This document shows positions 49,403-61,900 of a DNA stretch of 64,000 nt, piece after piece. Origin of the DNA: Artocarpus heterophyllus (taxonomy: Eukaryota > Streptophyta > Magnoliopsida > Rosales > Moraceae); the NCBI GenBank assembly GCA_025403435.1, contig CM046341.1, positions 11,741,219-11,805,218 of the forward strand, read 5' to 3'. The translations under genes were made by a program, and so were the position numbers. The notes under the pieces are model-generated. The model was not told the origin of the DNA. It did no database searches and was given only the letters and a program-made list of their open reading frames with translations. Each line of letters starts with the position of its first letter. The stretch's first letter is position 1.

Positions 49403-50070
49403 TCCAATCCGAGAAGATAGGATTTGTCCAACTGGGATCCGTCCGTCCGACCAGGACAGGATCTGTCCGACCAGGGACCCGTGCGATCAGGACAGGATCC
49501 GTCCGACTAGGATTCGTCCGACCAGGACAGGATCTATCCAACTAGGGAGCCATCCAACCAAGACAGGATCTGTCCAACCAGGGACCTGTCCGATCAGGAC
49601 AGGATCTTTCCGACCAAGATCCGTTCGACCAGCACAGGATCTATCCGACTAGGACCCGTCCAAGCAGGATATGTCTGACTAGCCCAAAGACCACCATGTG
49701 GCATCATCTCAACCCTCCGTTGGCCAATCTTCCTTTTCTGGAGATCGTGATAGGATACCTGGGTTACGGACCAAACCAGTCCACACCTAGATCCAAGCTA
49801 AACTCTATAAATACGAGCATTAAGTCCACCACAAGGAGACGAGCATTCTTCCCTTACCTACTCTGCCTCTCCCTTAGCTCTTCCCAGTCAGAACACTGAC
49901 TTGAGCGTCGGAGTGCCCTTGGCAGGCACCAAACAGGTGTCCCCTTACTCCAAGGCCTTCACTCCTCTTGCAGATTTTACCAGACTAGGCCAAGCCAGGC
50001 AAAAAGGAGACAGAACAAGGAACCCGACCACCATACGCCCCAGCACGCAGTGTTGTGCCGAACTCAGGCA
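49403..50070 (+). repeat. Array LTR 7 (both ends altered)
   Basis: Enters at CAATCCGAGAAG like LTR 2 and shares its promoter deletion (GTGATAGGATACCTGGG). TATA reads CTCTATAAATACGAGC at about 49804. It ends at ACTCAGGCA, lacking TCAACA, and joins AGGTCCTAGACG of the next internal. Confidence 0.7.
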
Positions 50071-50619
50071 AGGTCCTAGACGAAGAGTTCGGCAAGGTCC
50101 ATGAAGGTAACGGCCGACTAGAGAAGACCAGGTCCAGGCTACGCCCAACTAGGTCCAGGACGAAGAGTCCAAGCTGGCTACGACCAGCGAGGAATCCTAA
50201 GTTCAGGACGAAGAGTCCGACCCGGTCCAAGAAAGTTACAATCGACCAGAGAAGACCAGGTCCAGGCTACGGCCGACCAGGTCGCAGACGAAGAGTCCAA
50301 GCAGGCTACGGCCGATGAGGAGACCTAAGATCCAAGTCGAAGAGTCCGACCAAAGAAGACCAGGTTCAGGCTATGGCCGACCAGGTCCAGGATGAAGAGT
50401 CCAAGCAGGCTACGACTGACCAGAAGACCTAAAGTCCAGGACGAAGAGTCCGACCAGGTCCAAGAAGGTTCCGGTAGACCAGAGAAGACCAGGTCCAGGC
50501 TATGGCTGACCAGGTCCAGGATAAATAGTCTAGGAAGGCTACGCTCACGAAAAATATTTCCCAATCACATCAAGACTTTGGTGCTGATGATCTCTATCAC
50601 CAAAGTCTTGGGGGGCTAC
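50071..50619 (+). repeat. Array internal segment 6
   Basis: No primer-binding start because of the deletion at its left edge. Minisatellite units, then TCTTGGGGGGCTAC. Confidence 0.7.
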
Positions 50620-51260
50620 TGTTGGGGGAAATCTTCACAAAGAGAAAACCGTATGAAGTTCATACCCTCTTTAAACCAAGCACCCGATCAGGTTGGCTGA
50701 AAAGACCAATCCGAGAAGACTGGATTTGTTCGACCAGGATCCGTCCGACCAGGACAGGATCTGTCGAACCAGGGACCCGTCCGACTAAGATAGGATCTTT
50801 CCAACCAGGACAGGGTCTATTCGACCAAGACCCGTCCAGGCAGAATCTATCCGACTTACCTAAAGACCACCATGTGGCTCCATCTCAACCTTTTGTTGGG
50901 CAATCGTCCTTCTCCGGAGATCGTGACACCTATCGTTGGACACCTGGGTTACGGACCGAACCAGTCAACTCCCGAATCCAAGCTAAACTCTATAAATAGG
51001 AGCATCAACTCCACCACAAGAGGACTGGCTTTCTTTCCTTGCCTACTCTGCCTCTCCATTAGCTCTTCCTGGTCAGAACACTGACTTGAGCGTCGGAGTG
51101 CTCTTGCAGCCATAAAACTGTTGTCCCCTTACTCCAAGGCCTTCACTCCTCTTGCAATCTGACCAGACTTGGTCGAGCTAGGCAAAATAAGAGACAGAAT
51201 AGGAAACTCGACCACCGTGCGCCCCCGCACGCAGTGTTGTGCCGAACTCAGGCATCAACA
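50620..51260 (+). repeat. Array LTR 8
   Basis: Both ends are complete, but only 641 bp because it carries fewer GACCAGGACAGGATC units in its promoter-side repeat block. TATA at about 50991. Confidence 0.75.
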
Positions 51261-51900
51261 TTTGGCGCTAGAAGGAGTGCCCCGCACCTTTCCAGCAGCC
51301 TCAGCTCTTCCCCCAGCCATTCCCTGGGCGATTGATGAGGAGACCTAACGTCCAGGACGAATAGTCTGACCAGGTCCAAGAAGGTTACTGCTGACCAGAG
51401 AAGATCAGGTCCAGGCTATGGTCGACTAGGTCCAAGACGAAGAGTCCATGCAGGCTACGACCGACGATGAGACCTAAAGTCCAGGACAAAGAGTCCAACC
51501 AGGTCTAAGTAGGTTACAGTTGACCAGAGAATACCTAGTCCAGGGTACGGCTGACTAGGTCCAGGACGAAGAATCCAAGCAGGCTACGACCGATGAGGAG
51601 ACCTAAGATCCAAGACGAAGAGTCCGACCAAGTTAAAGAAGGTTACGGCCGACCAAAGAAGACCAGGTCCTGGCTATGGCCTACTAGGTCTAGGACGAAG
51701 AGTCTAAGCATGCTACGACAGACGATAAGACCTAAGGTCCAGGATGAAGAGTCCGACCAGATCCAAGAAAGTTACGGTAGACCAGAGAAGACCAGTCCAG
51801 GATGAAGAGTCTAGGAAGGCGACACTCACGAAAAATATTTCCTAACCACATCAAGACTTCGGTGCTGATGATCTCCATCACCAAAGTTTTGGGGGGCTAC
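51261..51900 (+). repeat. Array internal segment 7
   Basis: A complete 640-bp internal with both the TTTGGCGCTAG start and the GGGGGGCTAC end. Confidence 0.75.
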
Positions 51901-52669
51901 TGTTGGGGGAAATCTTCACGAAGAGAAAACCGTCTGAAGTTCATACCCTCTTTAAGCCAAGCACCCAATCAGGTTGGCTGAAAAGACCAATCCGAGAAGA
52001 CAGGATTTGTCCGACCAGGATCCGTCCGTCCGACCAGGACAGTATCTTTTCAACCAGGGACCCGTGCGACCAGGACAGGATCAGTTCGACCAGGATCCGT
52101 CCGACCAGGACAAGATCTATCCAACTAGGGAGCCGTCCGACCAAGAAAGGATCTGTCCAACAAGGGACTCGTCTGACCAGGACAAGATCCTTCCGACCAG
52201 GATCCGTCCGACTAATACAGGATCTATTCGACCAGGACCTGTCCGAGCAGAATCTGTCCGACTTACCCAAAGACCTCTATGTGGCACCATCTCAACCCTC
52301 CGTTGGACAATTCTCATTCTCCGGAGATCATGATACCTGTCGCTGGACATCTAGGTTACGAACCAAACTAGTCCACACCTGGATCCAAGCTGAACTCTAT
52401 AAATAGGAGCATCAACTCCACCACAAGGGGATTGGCATTCTTCCCTTGCCTACTCTGCCTCTCCCTTAGCTTTTTTCGGTCAGAACACTGACTTTAGCGC
52501 CAGAGTGCCCTTGGCAGGCACCAAACTGGTGTCCCCTTACTCCGAGGCCTTCACTCATCTTACAGATCTGACCAGACTAGGCTGAGCCAGGCAGAACAGG
52601 AGACAGAACAGGAAACCCGACCATCGTGTGCCCTCGCACGCAGTGTTGTGCCGAACTCAGGCATCAACA
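51901..52669 (+). repeat. Array LTR 9
   Basis: Complete, 769 bp, the longest copy, with more promoter-side repeat units than LTR 8. TATA at about 52399. Confidence 0.75.
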
Positions 52670-53309
52670 TTTGGCGCTAGAAGGAGGGCCCCGCGCCTTT
52701 CCCGTAGCCTCAGCTCTTCCCCCAATCATTCCCTGGATGACCGATGAGGAGACCTAAGGTCCAGGACGAAGATTCCGACAAGGTCCATGAGGGTTACGGC
52801 CGACCAGAGAAGACCAGGTACAAGTTACGGCCGACTAGGTCCAGGACGAAGAGTCCAAGCAGGCTAGGACCGACGAGGAAACCTAAGGTCCAAGACGAAA
52901 AGTTCGACCAGGTCCAAGAAGGTTACAGTCGACCAGAGAAGACCAGGTCCAGGCTACGGCCGACTAGGTCCCGGACGAAGAGTCCAAGCAGGCTACGACC
53001 GATGAGGAGACCTAAGATCCAAGACGAAGAGTCCGACCAGGTCTAAGAAGGTTACGGCCGACCAGAGAAGACCAGGTCCAGGCTATGGCCAACCCGGTCC
53101 AGGATGAAGAGTCCAAGCAGGCTACGACTGACGAGAAGACCTAAGGTCCAGGACGAAAAGTTTGACCAGGTCTAAGAAGGTTACACCATACCAGAGAAGA
53201 CCAGGTCCAGGATGAAGAGTCTGGGAAGGCTACACTCACGAAAAATATTTCCCAACCGCATCAAGACTTCGGTGCTGATGATCTCCATCACCAAAGTCTT
53301 GGGGGCTAC
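52670..53309 (+). repeat. Array internal segment 8
   Basis: A complete 640-bp internal, equal in length to segment 7, with the same number of minisatellite units. Confidence 0.75.
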
Positions 53310-54071
53310 TGTTGGGGGAAATCTTCACGAAGAGAAAATCATCTGAAGTTCATACCCTCTTTAAAGCAAGCACTCTATCAGGTTGGCTAAAAAGACCTAT
53401 CCGAGAAGACAAGATTTGTTCAACCAGGATCCGTCCGTCCGACCAGGACAGGATCTGTCAAACCAGGGACCCATCTGACCAAGACAGGATCTGTCCGACT
53501 AGGATCCATCCGACTAGGATCCGACTAGGACAGGATCTATCCAACTATGGATCCGTCCGACCAGGACAGGATCTGTCAAACCAGGAACCCGTCCAACCAA
53601 GATAGGATCTTTTCGACCAGGATCCGTCCGACCCGGACAAGATCTATCCGACCAGGACTCGTCCGAGCAGGATCTGTCCAACTTACCCAAAGACCACCAT
53701 GTGGCACCATCTCAACCCTCCTTTGGACAATCCTCCTTCTTTGGAGATCGTGACACTTGTCGCTGGACACTTGGGTTACGGACCAAACCGGTCCATACAC
53801 AGATCCAAGCTAAACTCTATAAATAGTAGCATCAACTTCACCACAAGGGGACTGGCATTCTTCCCTTGCTTACTCTGCCTCTCCCTTAGCTCTTCCCGAT
53901 CAGATTACTGACTTAAACATCAGAGTGCCCTTGGCAGGCACCGAACTAGTGTCCCCTTACTCCGAGGCCTTCACTCCTCTTGCAGTTCTGACCAGACTAG
54001 GCCGAACTAGGCAGAACAAGAGACAGAACAGGGAACCTGACCACCGTGTGCCCCTGCACGTAGTGTTGTGC
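53310..54071 (+). repeat. Array LTR 10 (3' end deleted)
   Basis: Starts TGTTGGGGGAAATC. TATA region CTCTATAAATAGTAGC at about 53817. It breaks at GTAGTGTTGTGCT, a few bases before the normal end. Confidence 0.7.
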
Positions 54072-54381
54072 TGACCAAACCGGTCCGCACTCGGATCCAA
54101 GCTAAACTCTATAAATAGGAGCATCAACTCCACCACAAGGGGACTGGCATTCTTCCCTTGCCTACTCTGCCTCTCCCTTAGCTCTTCCCGGTCAGAACAC
54201 TGACTTGAGCGTTGGAGTGCCCTTCGCAGGCACCAAACTGGTGTCCCCTTACTCCGAGGCCTTCACTCCTCTTGCAGATTTAACCAGACTAGGCTAAGCC
54301 AGGCAGAACAGGAGACAAAACAGGAAACCCGACCACCGTGCGCCTCCGCACGTGGTGTTGTATCGAACTCAGGCATCAACA
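54072..54381 (+). repeat. Array LTR 11 (3' part only), right edge of the array
   Basis: Begins in mid-LTR at GACCAAACCGGTCCGC, fused to LTR 10. It has its own TATA (about 54109) and the terminal GGCATCAACA that closes the array next to the MITE half. Confidence 0.7.
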
Positions 54382-54500
54382 AACACTGCAGCATGTGATG
54401 ACTTTATACTGTAGCTCACTTTTTCTTGATACTATAGCATGTGAGAGCTTTACATTATAGCAATTAAAAGTTTTTGTTGGAATTGAAAATACCAAACACT

Positions 54501-54650
54501 CATAGTTTAAGCGAGAGGTACCAAGTTCGAGCTATTACCTACTTTAACCGAGCCGGTTGGGGTTTAATTGCTGCGTGAGTCATTTTCGATGAAGGGAGTC
54601 CTAGGTTCAAGTCCCAGGGGATGGTATAATTACGTTTTTTAATTTTTTTT
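54501..54650 (+). other. tRNA-like/SINE-like segment
   Basis: A ~150-bp piece with TAGTTTAAGCGAG (A-box-like) and GGTTCAAGTCC (matches the polymerase III B-box GGTTCRANNCC), ending in T-rich sequence. It is followed by the right copy of the 25-bp direct repeat, as a SINE insertion would be. The box spacing is wider than in a tRNA, and no cloverleaf can be drawn. Low confidence. Confidence 0.3.
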
Positions 54651-54675
54651 AATGAGAAATAATACTTTTGACTAA
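54651..54675. repeat. 25-bp direct repeat, right copy
   Basis: AATGAGAAATAATACTTTTG plus ACTAA; see 41749-41773. It may be the target duplication of the tRNA-like element, later pushed apart by the MITE and array. Confidence 0.65.
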
Positions 54676-55751
54676 CTTTACTCGTAGTTTAGTAGACTTT
54701 TGTTGGAGATGACAATTTATTAAAAGGCAGAGGACGTGAGATAGCGTGCAAGAAAGTATTCTCTAGAATCTCATATTGCCCTATTCAAAGAGATGGGAAT
54801 CGAATATATTTTAGTCTTTTGCTTGTTTGAGATGCCTACATCGGGTAAGGGAAAAAAAGACTTTAATCAACTTTATACTTATAAAACGGTTCATTTCTTT
54901 TCCATTTCGATTCTCGTTGAAGTTGATTGTGCTGTTCTTGTAAATGAATTTATTTGGCTTAAAATTAGTGGAAGTTTTATCTTCCATTGGGTAGAAATGG
55001 AGATCTGGCTCTAAGTTGGGGAAAGGAAGAGTTGGTGGTTTTCTAATGTTGTGTGAAGTTTTAATTGGATATGCCCAGATAGCTTTTGAATCTATGTAGC
55101 TGTTTCTTAATATAATTTTGTTCGTTTGTCGTTATTTGATGATTATCACATGCTATGATGTGTATGAATTCTGATTAGACAAGCATCATCACCGTTGATT
55201 TTGGGGCATTGGGTGTCACAAAGAAGAGAAAGCATCAGTTAGTTATCTCTCTTCATTTTAATATTTTTTTCAGTTCATGATTTTGGTGGCTGTGGCTAGG
55301 TGTTTAAGTACGTTATGATCTATTTGGGGTTCAACCTATCTAACGGATTATGTATTATGATATGTTTTTATGGCCCGATCATTACGTTTGTGATTTCTTT
55401 TTGAAAGAATTTTTAAACCACAATAGAGTGGAAACTCTACTGATATTTGATTAATCTTTGGCACATTTATCATAATAGCTTCAAGAACTTCGGATGCAAA
55501 GCATTATACCGTAAAAAGATCAGAATATTGTTCAATGATTAATCTTTGGCACATTTATCGTAATAGCTTCACGAACTTCGGATGCAAAACATTATACTGT
55601 AAAAAGTTCAGAATATTGTTTAAATTTTTTGAGGCTTGTTAATCATGTAATTGTTCTTATATGCAAGTTTATGCTTTGATTGTGCAATCTTCTTATTCTT
55701 ACACATCCTTATGATGCCTCAGAATTCGAGTATTTCTACATATAGCGAAAA
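54676..55751. other. Spacer upstream of the reductase pseudogene
   Basis: AT-rich, no gene supported. It includes an 88-bp tandem duplication at 55449-55622. It presumably contained the promoter of the reductase gene. Confidence 0.45.
55449..55622. repeat. 88-bp tandem duplication
   Basis: Two units beginning GATTAATCTTTGGCACATTT (55449 and 55537) and ending near AGAATATTGTT, with a handful of substitutions. Confidence 0.75.
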
Positions 55752-57019
<1,268 letters not shown>

Positions 57020-57217
57020 AAATTGTTGGAAATCAAGGTTGTGGGCATGCAATATTTGTTGTGGACGTGGGATTTTCATTGTTGTTTGTTTTTCCAAAAC
57101 TTGATTCCTTTGGAAATAAAACATGAACAGAAAAAATGAGGGAAGCATGAGCATGATTTTCTTGGCGCAAAAATTTGGTTCAATGTTATAGTGACTTAAA
57201 ACTCTAGTGGCGTGACG
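57020..57217. other. Downstream flank of the pseudogene
   Basis: Contains TTTGGAAATAAAACATG (57109-57125), a plausible relict polyadenylation signal of the reductase gene. Confidence 0.35.
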
Positions 57218-57336
57218 GGCCTGTTTGTTTCGATATTCGAATCACGGTTCGAATCATTTTGCTACAGTATTTCCTTTCACAAAAATTTAAATCTTTATTC
57301 AAATACTCTATTCAAATACTCGAACCAAACGGACTC
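57218..57336. mobile_element. MITE family D, copy 2
   Basis: A 119-bp element with ends GGGCCTGTTTGTTTCGA and TCGAACCAAACGGACTC, inverted copies with a few mismatches. The core repeats ATTCGAATC and ATTCAAATACTC words. Non-coding. Confidence 0.55.
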
Positions 57337-57917
57337 ATAGATTGTTTGTTAGAAGACTCTTAGTTCCAATTTGTAAGTCCAAAGCCACAGAAAGTTCTTG
57401 AGACATGCCATACAGAAACAGAATTTATCGAATAAGTTGTCCCCATTTATACGTTCGATGAAATTGTACTCAAGAACTACATGTTTATGATCTCTATTCT
57501 TTGGACGATCTCAAACTTTGTTAGACATTCGCTTGTGTTGTTGAGGAGCTTTGATAAAAACCGACTGAGTTTGGCCAATGAGCTTTAAGGTCTTCAGCGG
57601 TCGTAATGTCTCTCACTAGCATTTTTTCATTTATACGATATTTCCTTTGTTTTTCAGCTATTACTGTATTCATGATTGTAGAAGTTCAGTTGGTGTTGTA
57701 TTGAGTAATTAAAACGCCTGTGTAACTCATAAAGAAGAAAAAAAAAAAAAAACCAAAAAACAAAATGCAACTCCTTTGTAGGCTTTGTGAGAAGTTATAT
57801 TCCAGATGTTTTCAAGTAGAATACAGTGGGAAATCTAAAAGAATACCCCTGAGCGATTTGTCATTTTTTTCCCTTAAAATGATTCATGTCATTTCTTAAA
57901 CATTGTAAAATTTACAA
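57337..57917. other. Intergenic spacer
   Basis: Nothing identifiable beyond A-rich tracts (57736-57752). Confidence 0.45.
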
Positions 57918-58079
57918 GGTTGTTTCGCAATCGTGGTTAGAACTAACTTTTTAGTTGTTAAATAGTGTATAGCTCTCATATGATATAGTAAAAAGCAAAA
58001 AGTTGTTAGAATGTAAAACTCTCAATGCTATAGTTTTTTAAACCAAAAAGTTGGTTCTAACCATATTTGCCAAACACCC
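57918..58079. mobile_element. MITE family A, copy 9
   Basis: Among the best preserved copies: left GTTGTTTCGCAATCGTGGTT then AGAACTAA, right TTGGTTCTAACCATATTTGC then CAAACACCC, complementary over about 25 bp. The core has TATAGCTCTCATATGATATA and AGAATGTAAAACTCTCA. Confidence 0.65.
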
Positions 58080-58169
58080 TTACATATGCTTTTATGTTTA
58101 ACTAAAGAATGACGAAAGAGGTGAGAGATGAATTAAGTGGCTCACATTTCTTCCCTAAGACCTTTAGGC

Positions 58170-58508
58170 GTGTTTATCAAACCGTAAAGGAATGTAATAA
58201 AAAAGATAATAAGATTGACAAGTAAAGTAAAGTAAAGTAATACGAATGAAAATCATTCATTTCCTTGTTTTTTTGTTTTACTTGTCTCGTTCCCTTTCTA
58301 GGGTCTCACTCTATGCAATTACAAAAATATCCTTTATATGTAATTAAGTAACTATTAACTAATAACATTTGAATTTTGACATCTATGTAAATTTAGCATT
58401 AATTCCATTTGATAAAAAATCAAGATGTGAGGATTAACATTTTCTTTTCTCATTCCTTATTTTGTGTGGGGCTTACAAATCTCCAATTACTGATTTATAT
58501 GTAAACAC
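58170..58508. mobile_element. MITE family B, copy 2
   Basis: Ends GTGTTTATCAAACCGTAAAGG and ACTGATTTATATGTAAACAC resemble the ends of the element in myosin intron 11. 339 bp, non-coding. The interior similarity to copy 1 is weak by eye. Confidence 0.45.
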
Positions 58509-58574
58509 ATTATTAGAAGGGAAAGGGAATTAAAATGAAAGAGATTCAAACCGAAGAGACTGAATAGGCTTTGC

Positions 58575-59415
58575 TACCTTCTCCCTATCCTTTCGTGCTT
58601 TGCCTCTATGTGCAGACTTGAAGGGCTAGAGTTTGGCGTCGGCCCTCGGTTGGTCTCCGGACTCCCGGCCCTATGGAAGGTTAACAGATAGGCCTGACGT
58701 ACTTTTTCTCCAGCAACTTCACGGTTGGAGCTGGGTTTTGGGGGATGTGTTTGGGCTTATGTTCATGTTTTCAAGCAGGTGGATAATGGATGCTTTGGGT
58801 TATGTGCATGCGACGGTGACCTTAAGTCTAATGTGACTAGGTACAACAATGGCTAGAGCTGGTCAGGGATGGACCAGAAGGACATTCTTTCACTGGCAGG
58901 GGGGCTAATAGGGGTCTCAATGGGCTCTATTTCCAAGAGAGATTGGTCTCAATTGGATGGCAAACCCTTAGGGTGAAGCTCCTCTGGTTGCCGGAGGCGG
59001 GTTGCGGCGGTTGGCAGCATTTGGTCCCTTTGTGCTGGTGGCTAGGCTCTTCCTCGGCATCCCTTTGGTTTCTTGGATTTTGCTGTGGTTTTCCTACTTT
59101 CTTGGAGCTGTCATAAGGTAGTCAACAGGAAATGTGGTGTTGTGTTTTGGTCTGTAATCCTTTGTTTTAGGTTTTGCTTTTGTCAAATAACAACGTTGAT
59201 GTTTCTATCGGGTGCATTTTTGTTTTGTTTTTCTATTGTAATAACAAAGGTGGTTTTCCCACCTTCCAGTGTGGAGTTAAGCTTTGATGCCTTTAATTTC
59301 TCGATCTTTTCTTATTGGAGTTATCCACCACCTATAGCAGCTTGTCTGAAAGAGCGTTGTTTGTGCTTGATTAATAATGCGCCTTTTCTATTTCCATATG
59401 TTGAAACTCGGTAAA
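58575..59415 (+). other. GC-richer non-coding segment, possibly a LINE 3' tail
   Basis: Clearly richer in G than its flanks, with many TTGG/GGTTTG words and the end TATTGTAATAACAAAGGTGG then TTTTCCC, which recalls plant LINE 3' untranslated regions. The longest frame (113 codons at 59073-59414) has no recognisable domain. No endonuclease or reverse transcriptase is present, so the identity is uncertain. Confidence 0.25.
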
Positions 59416-59676
59416 TGTTTTACCCTTGGAGTGTTTTTAATCGAATTTGATAGTGGTTTCGGTTCGTTGTCAGGGTCAAGTCACTAATTACGTTATGGTC
59501 TAATATGTTTGAATTAATTTTTGTACTTTTCTGATTTGGAATGCAATTCCTATTTTCAAAAAAAAAAAAGAAAAAAGAATTACTTCTTACTCTCCATTTC
59601 CATTTGATGGAAACTAAACATGTCCTTAGCTTATGGTTTACTGAAAGTTTCCGGTAGGTAGTTGTGGGTTCGATCC

Positions 59677-59679
<3 letters not shown>

Positions 59680-59714
<35 letters not shown>
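59680..59714. repeat. (TA)n microsatellite
   Basis: About 17 uninterrupted TA units, directly after a B-box-like GGGTTCGATCCC. Confidence 0.9.
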
Positions 59715-59717
<3 letters not shown>

Positions 59718-61900
59718 GACAGGGTATAACAAGTGCATTCTTCAGGCACATTCCTGAAAATTTTAGTTTCCTTTGACTGGCTTACATGGGCTGGGCTGGT
59801 TTAAACAGGCTTTTCTTCTTTTAGAATCTTACACTAAAGCCCATCCTACTCTTGAAAACACAACTTCTCTTCTCTTAACCTACACAAGATCAGCTAAAAA
59901 TCTGTGTAGATGCTCCACATTATAAAAACAAGACATTCCAAAATGAGACTTCCCAGCAATTTGCATAAGAAAATATGTATTATCTTCTTTTAATTATCTG
60001 CCAATTACGAAGACTTTGTCCTTAAATAAATCTCCACTTAGATCCCTCGAGCCACTATATTAGCTGCAACATTGTCCCAATGCATGCATTTTCCTGCACC
60101 CTCCTTTATTTTACCCTCCTTCGATGTATGTGAGGAAAGAAGGAAAACAGAAGAAAACATTAAAAAAAAAAAAAGACAAAAGGCTCATTTTTTTTTAAAG
60201 AAGGGAAAAAAGTACATTAAAAAAAAAAAAGACAAAAGGCTCATTTTTTTTTTTTAAAGAAGGGAAAAAAGTGTTTTTGAATGTGCAGGAATATTATTCG
60301 AATTCTGGCCTGAGGTGGGTGCATCTTGTTAATAATTAGGCTTGGAAGCACATGGTGTTCTTGTACTTGGAAAAAAAAATGATATATATATATATATGTA
60401 TATGATATAAAAATTATATTATATATATTATACATAATATATATATATATATATATTGGTCATTAAAAGCTAAATGTTGACCATTTCTTCACCAACGATC
60501 ACCACTCAACCCTTTGCTCCAACGTTCATGTGATGCAGTCACATGTGTTCCCATGTTTCACATCTGATTCGTCTCTCCTCCCCACTTGGCCAAGCAAATT
60601 AAATTTTACCTTCAATTTTTTTTTTTTATATATATTTCCTGATACCCTTTTCAGTTATTACAGTTATGGAGCTAGTTGCATTTATTTTATTTTGTTTTGT
60701 TTTATCTAATAGAAAATAAAAGAAAAGAAGAGGATTAATATATATTAAAGATAGTACGAATTCAAAACTCCACGTTGTGGGTTCAGAAGGTTCTAGCATG
60801 CAAATTAAATTGTCGTTTTAAACTCAAATGATTGTACTACTTATTCAGCTAGAAGGTTTAGAATACAAAATAAAAAGCTTGGCTTTATAGTGAACCTATA
60901 TATATATATATATGGATATTACGTGATTTGAAACATGCCACATCAATTAACTGATGTCCAAGTATTATCCGAGTTGAGACCCGTTTTGCCTTTGCCTATA
61001 AAGTCAGTAGAATTTTTATTTTATTTTACTCTTTTGTATTTTTTTTTTTGTTTTTGACTCGTGGCTCTTTAATGCAGCTCTAGTTTTGACTTTATAATTT
61101 TTGAGATAATTATGCTTAATGCCACGGTTTCCACATATGCCTAAAACATGATTAACATTACGCTTCAACTCTGAGAAAAAGCCTATAACTCAACCTTGTT
61201 TAGTTTTTTTTTTTTTAAATTATTAGTTTACATTAAAATTGTAATAGCCCAACATTGTAAACAAGACTTGAACATAGAGAAAGCAAACGAAGGAGGAGAA
61301 GAGAATTAACAGCCAACTCCAAGGCAATACACAAAATACATTTTTCTCAAACCTTTTTTTAAATAAGCAGATAACTTTATTTAAAAAGATAAAGCAAAAA
61401 GTTTGAACAAACTAAGACATAGAATGGTCTCACCAACTAATATATGATTTCCTTACATATTTCTATCTTTATATTACGGTGAAGATATTGGTGAAAACAC
61501 CTCGCTTTGTCCTTTTTTTTTTTTAATTTTTGGAAAGTTATGATATCTTCTGATTCTTCTTCTTCTTCCATGTCCACATAACCTCTAATCAATTAAGCTC
61601 TTAAGATTAAGGAGCTTTTACCTTCTTCATATTAACTTTGATCAAAATCATATCAAAACAAAAAAAAAAAAAAGTATGCAAAAGTAACAGAGATTGACAT
61701 AAAGTTTACGGTTTAATACAGAGTCTTATCAGTATGATATTTTTTTTTTTCATAATTTAACATAAAAATCTCATAAGATTAGATCTTAAGGTAAAAGCCC
61801 TGAATATTACATGCACAAGATCACGAGTTCACATAATTACCATTAAACGATTTGGTAAATATAGTCTGAATTACAATTTGTAGACCAAGTCTAAACTAAG
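59715..61900. other. AT-rich intergenic DNA
   Basis: No gene supported. It contains a 57-bp tandem duplication (60157-60272), (TA)n blocks near 60382-60460 and 60898-60912, and long T runs. Confidence 0.5.
60157..60272. repeat. 57-bp tandem duplication
   Basis: Two copies of ACATT, an A run, GACAAAAGGCTCATT, a T run and AAAGAAGGGAAAAAAGT (60157-60213 and 60214-60272). They differ only in homopolymer lengths, so they are recent. Confidence 0.8.

Larger units (their letters stand above)
41818..54381 (+). mobile_element. Tandem LTR-sharing array of a non-autonomous LTR retroelement
   Basis: LTRs start TGTTGGGGGAAATCTTC and end ACTCAGGCATCAACA. Each full LTR has the TATA box CTCTATAAATAGGAGC about 440-500 bp from its start. 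Internal segments start TTTGGCGCTAGAAGGAGG (primer-binding-like) and end with the purine tract TTGGGGGGCTAC just before the next LTR. Units follow head to tail, so LTRs are shared, giving ten to eleven LTR copies and eight internals. Nothing in the internals encodes gag or pol, so movement would need a partner element; the terminal motifs suggest a Tat-like gypsy relative (inference). GC content is well above the surroundings. The flanking bases GACGC and AACAC could be one decayed target duplication. Confidence 0.8.
41776..54500. mobile_element. MITE family A, copy 8, split by the LTR array
   Basis: AGTGTTTGG at 41776-41784 is the exact reverse complement of CCAAACACT at 54492-54500. The left half is only 41776-41817. 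The right half 54382-54500 has the family words GTAGCTCACTTTTTCTTGAT, CTATAGCATGTGAGAGC and TTTACATTATAGC. The 12.6-kb LTR array lies between the halves, so it entered a pre-existing MITE. Confidence 0.6.

Noticed and set aside
48871..49545. A 224-codon open frame, plus many 60-170-codon frames within 41896-53911 on both strands
   Set aside because: They translate the minisatellite (repeating RRPKVQDEE, GYGRPEKTRSR or SDQDRI words), run across LTR/internal borders, occur in several frames at once and match no retroelement protein.
54505..54640. A true tRNA gene
   Set aside because: The B-box matches, but the A-box lies about 95 bp upstream and no cloverleaf folds; kept only as a low-confidence SINE-like segment.
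58633..59414. Frames of 67 and 113 codons in the GC-richer segment
   Set aside because: No recognised domain, no splice partners and T/G-biased composition typical of an untranslated transposon tail.
59655..59680. B-box-like GGGTTCGATCCC as a tRNA gene
   Set aside because: No A-box at proper spacing and no acceptor or anticodon stem; a (TA)n run follows directly.
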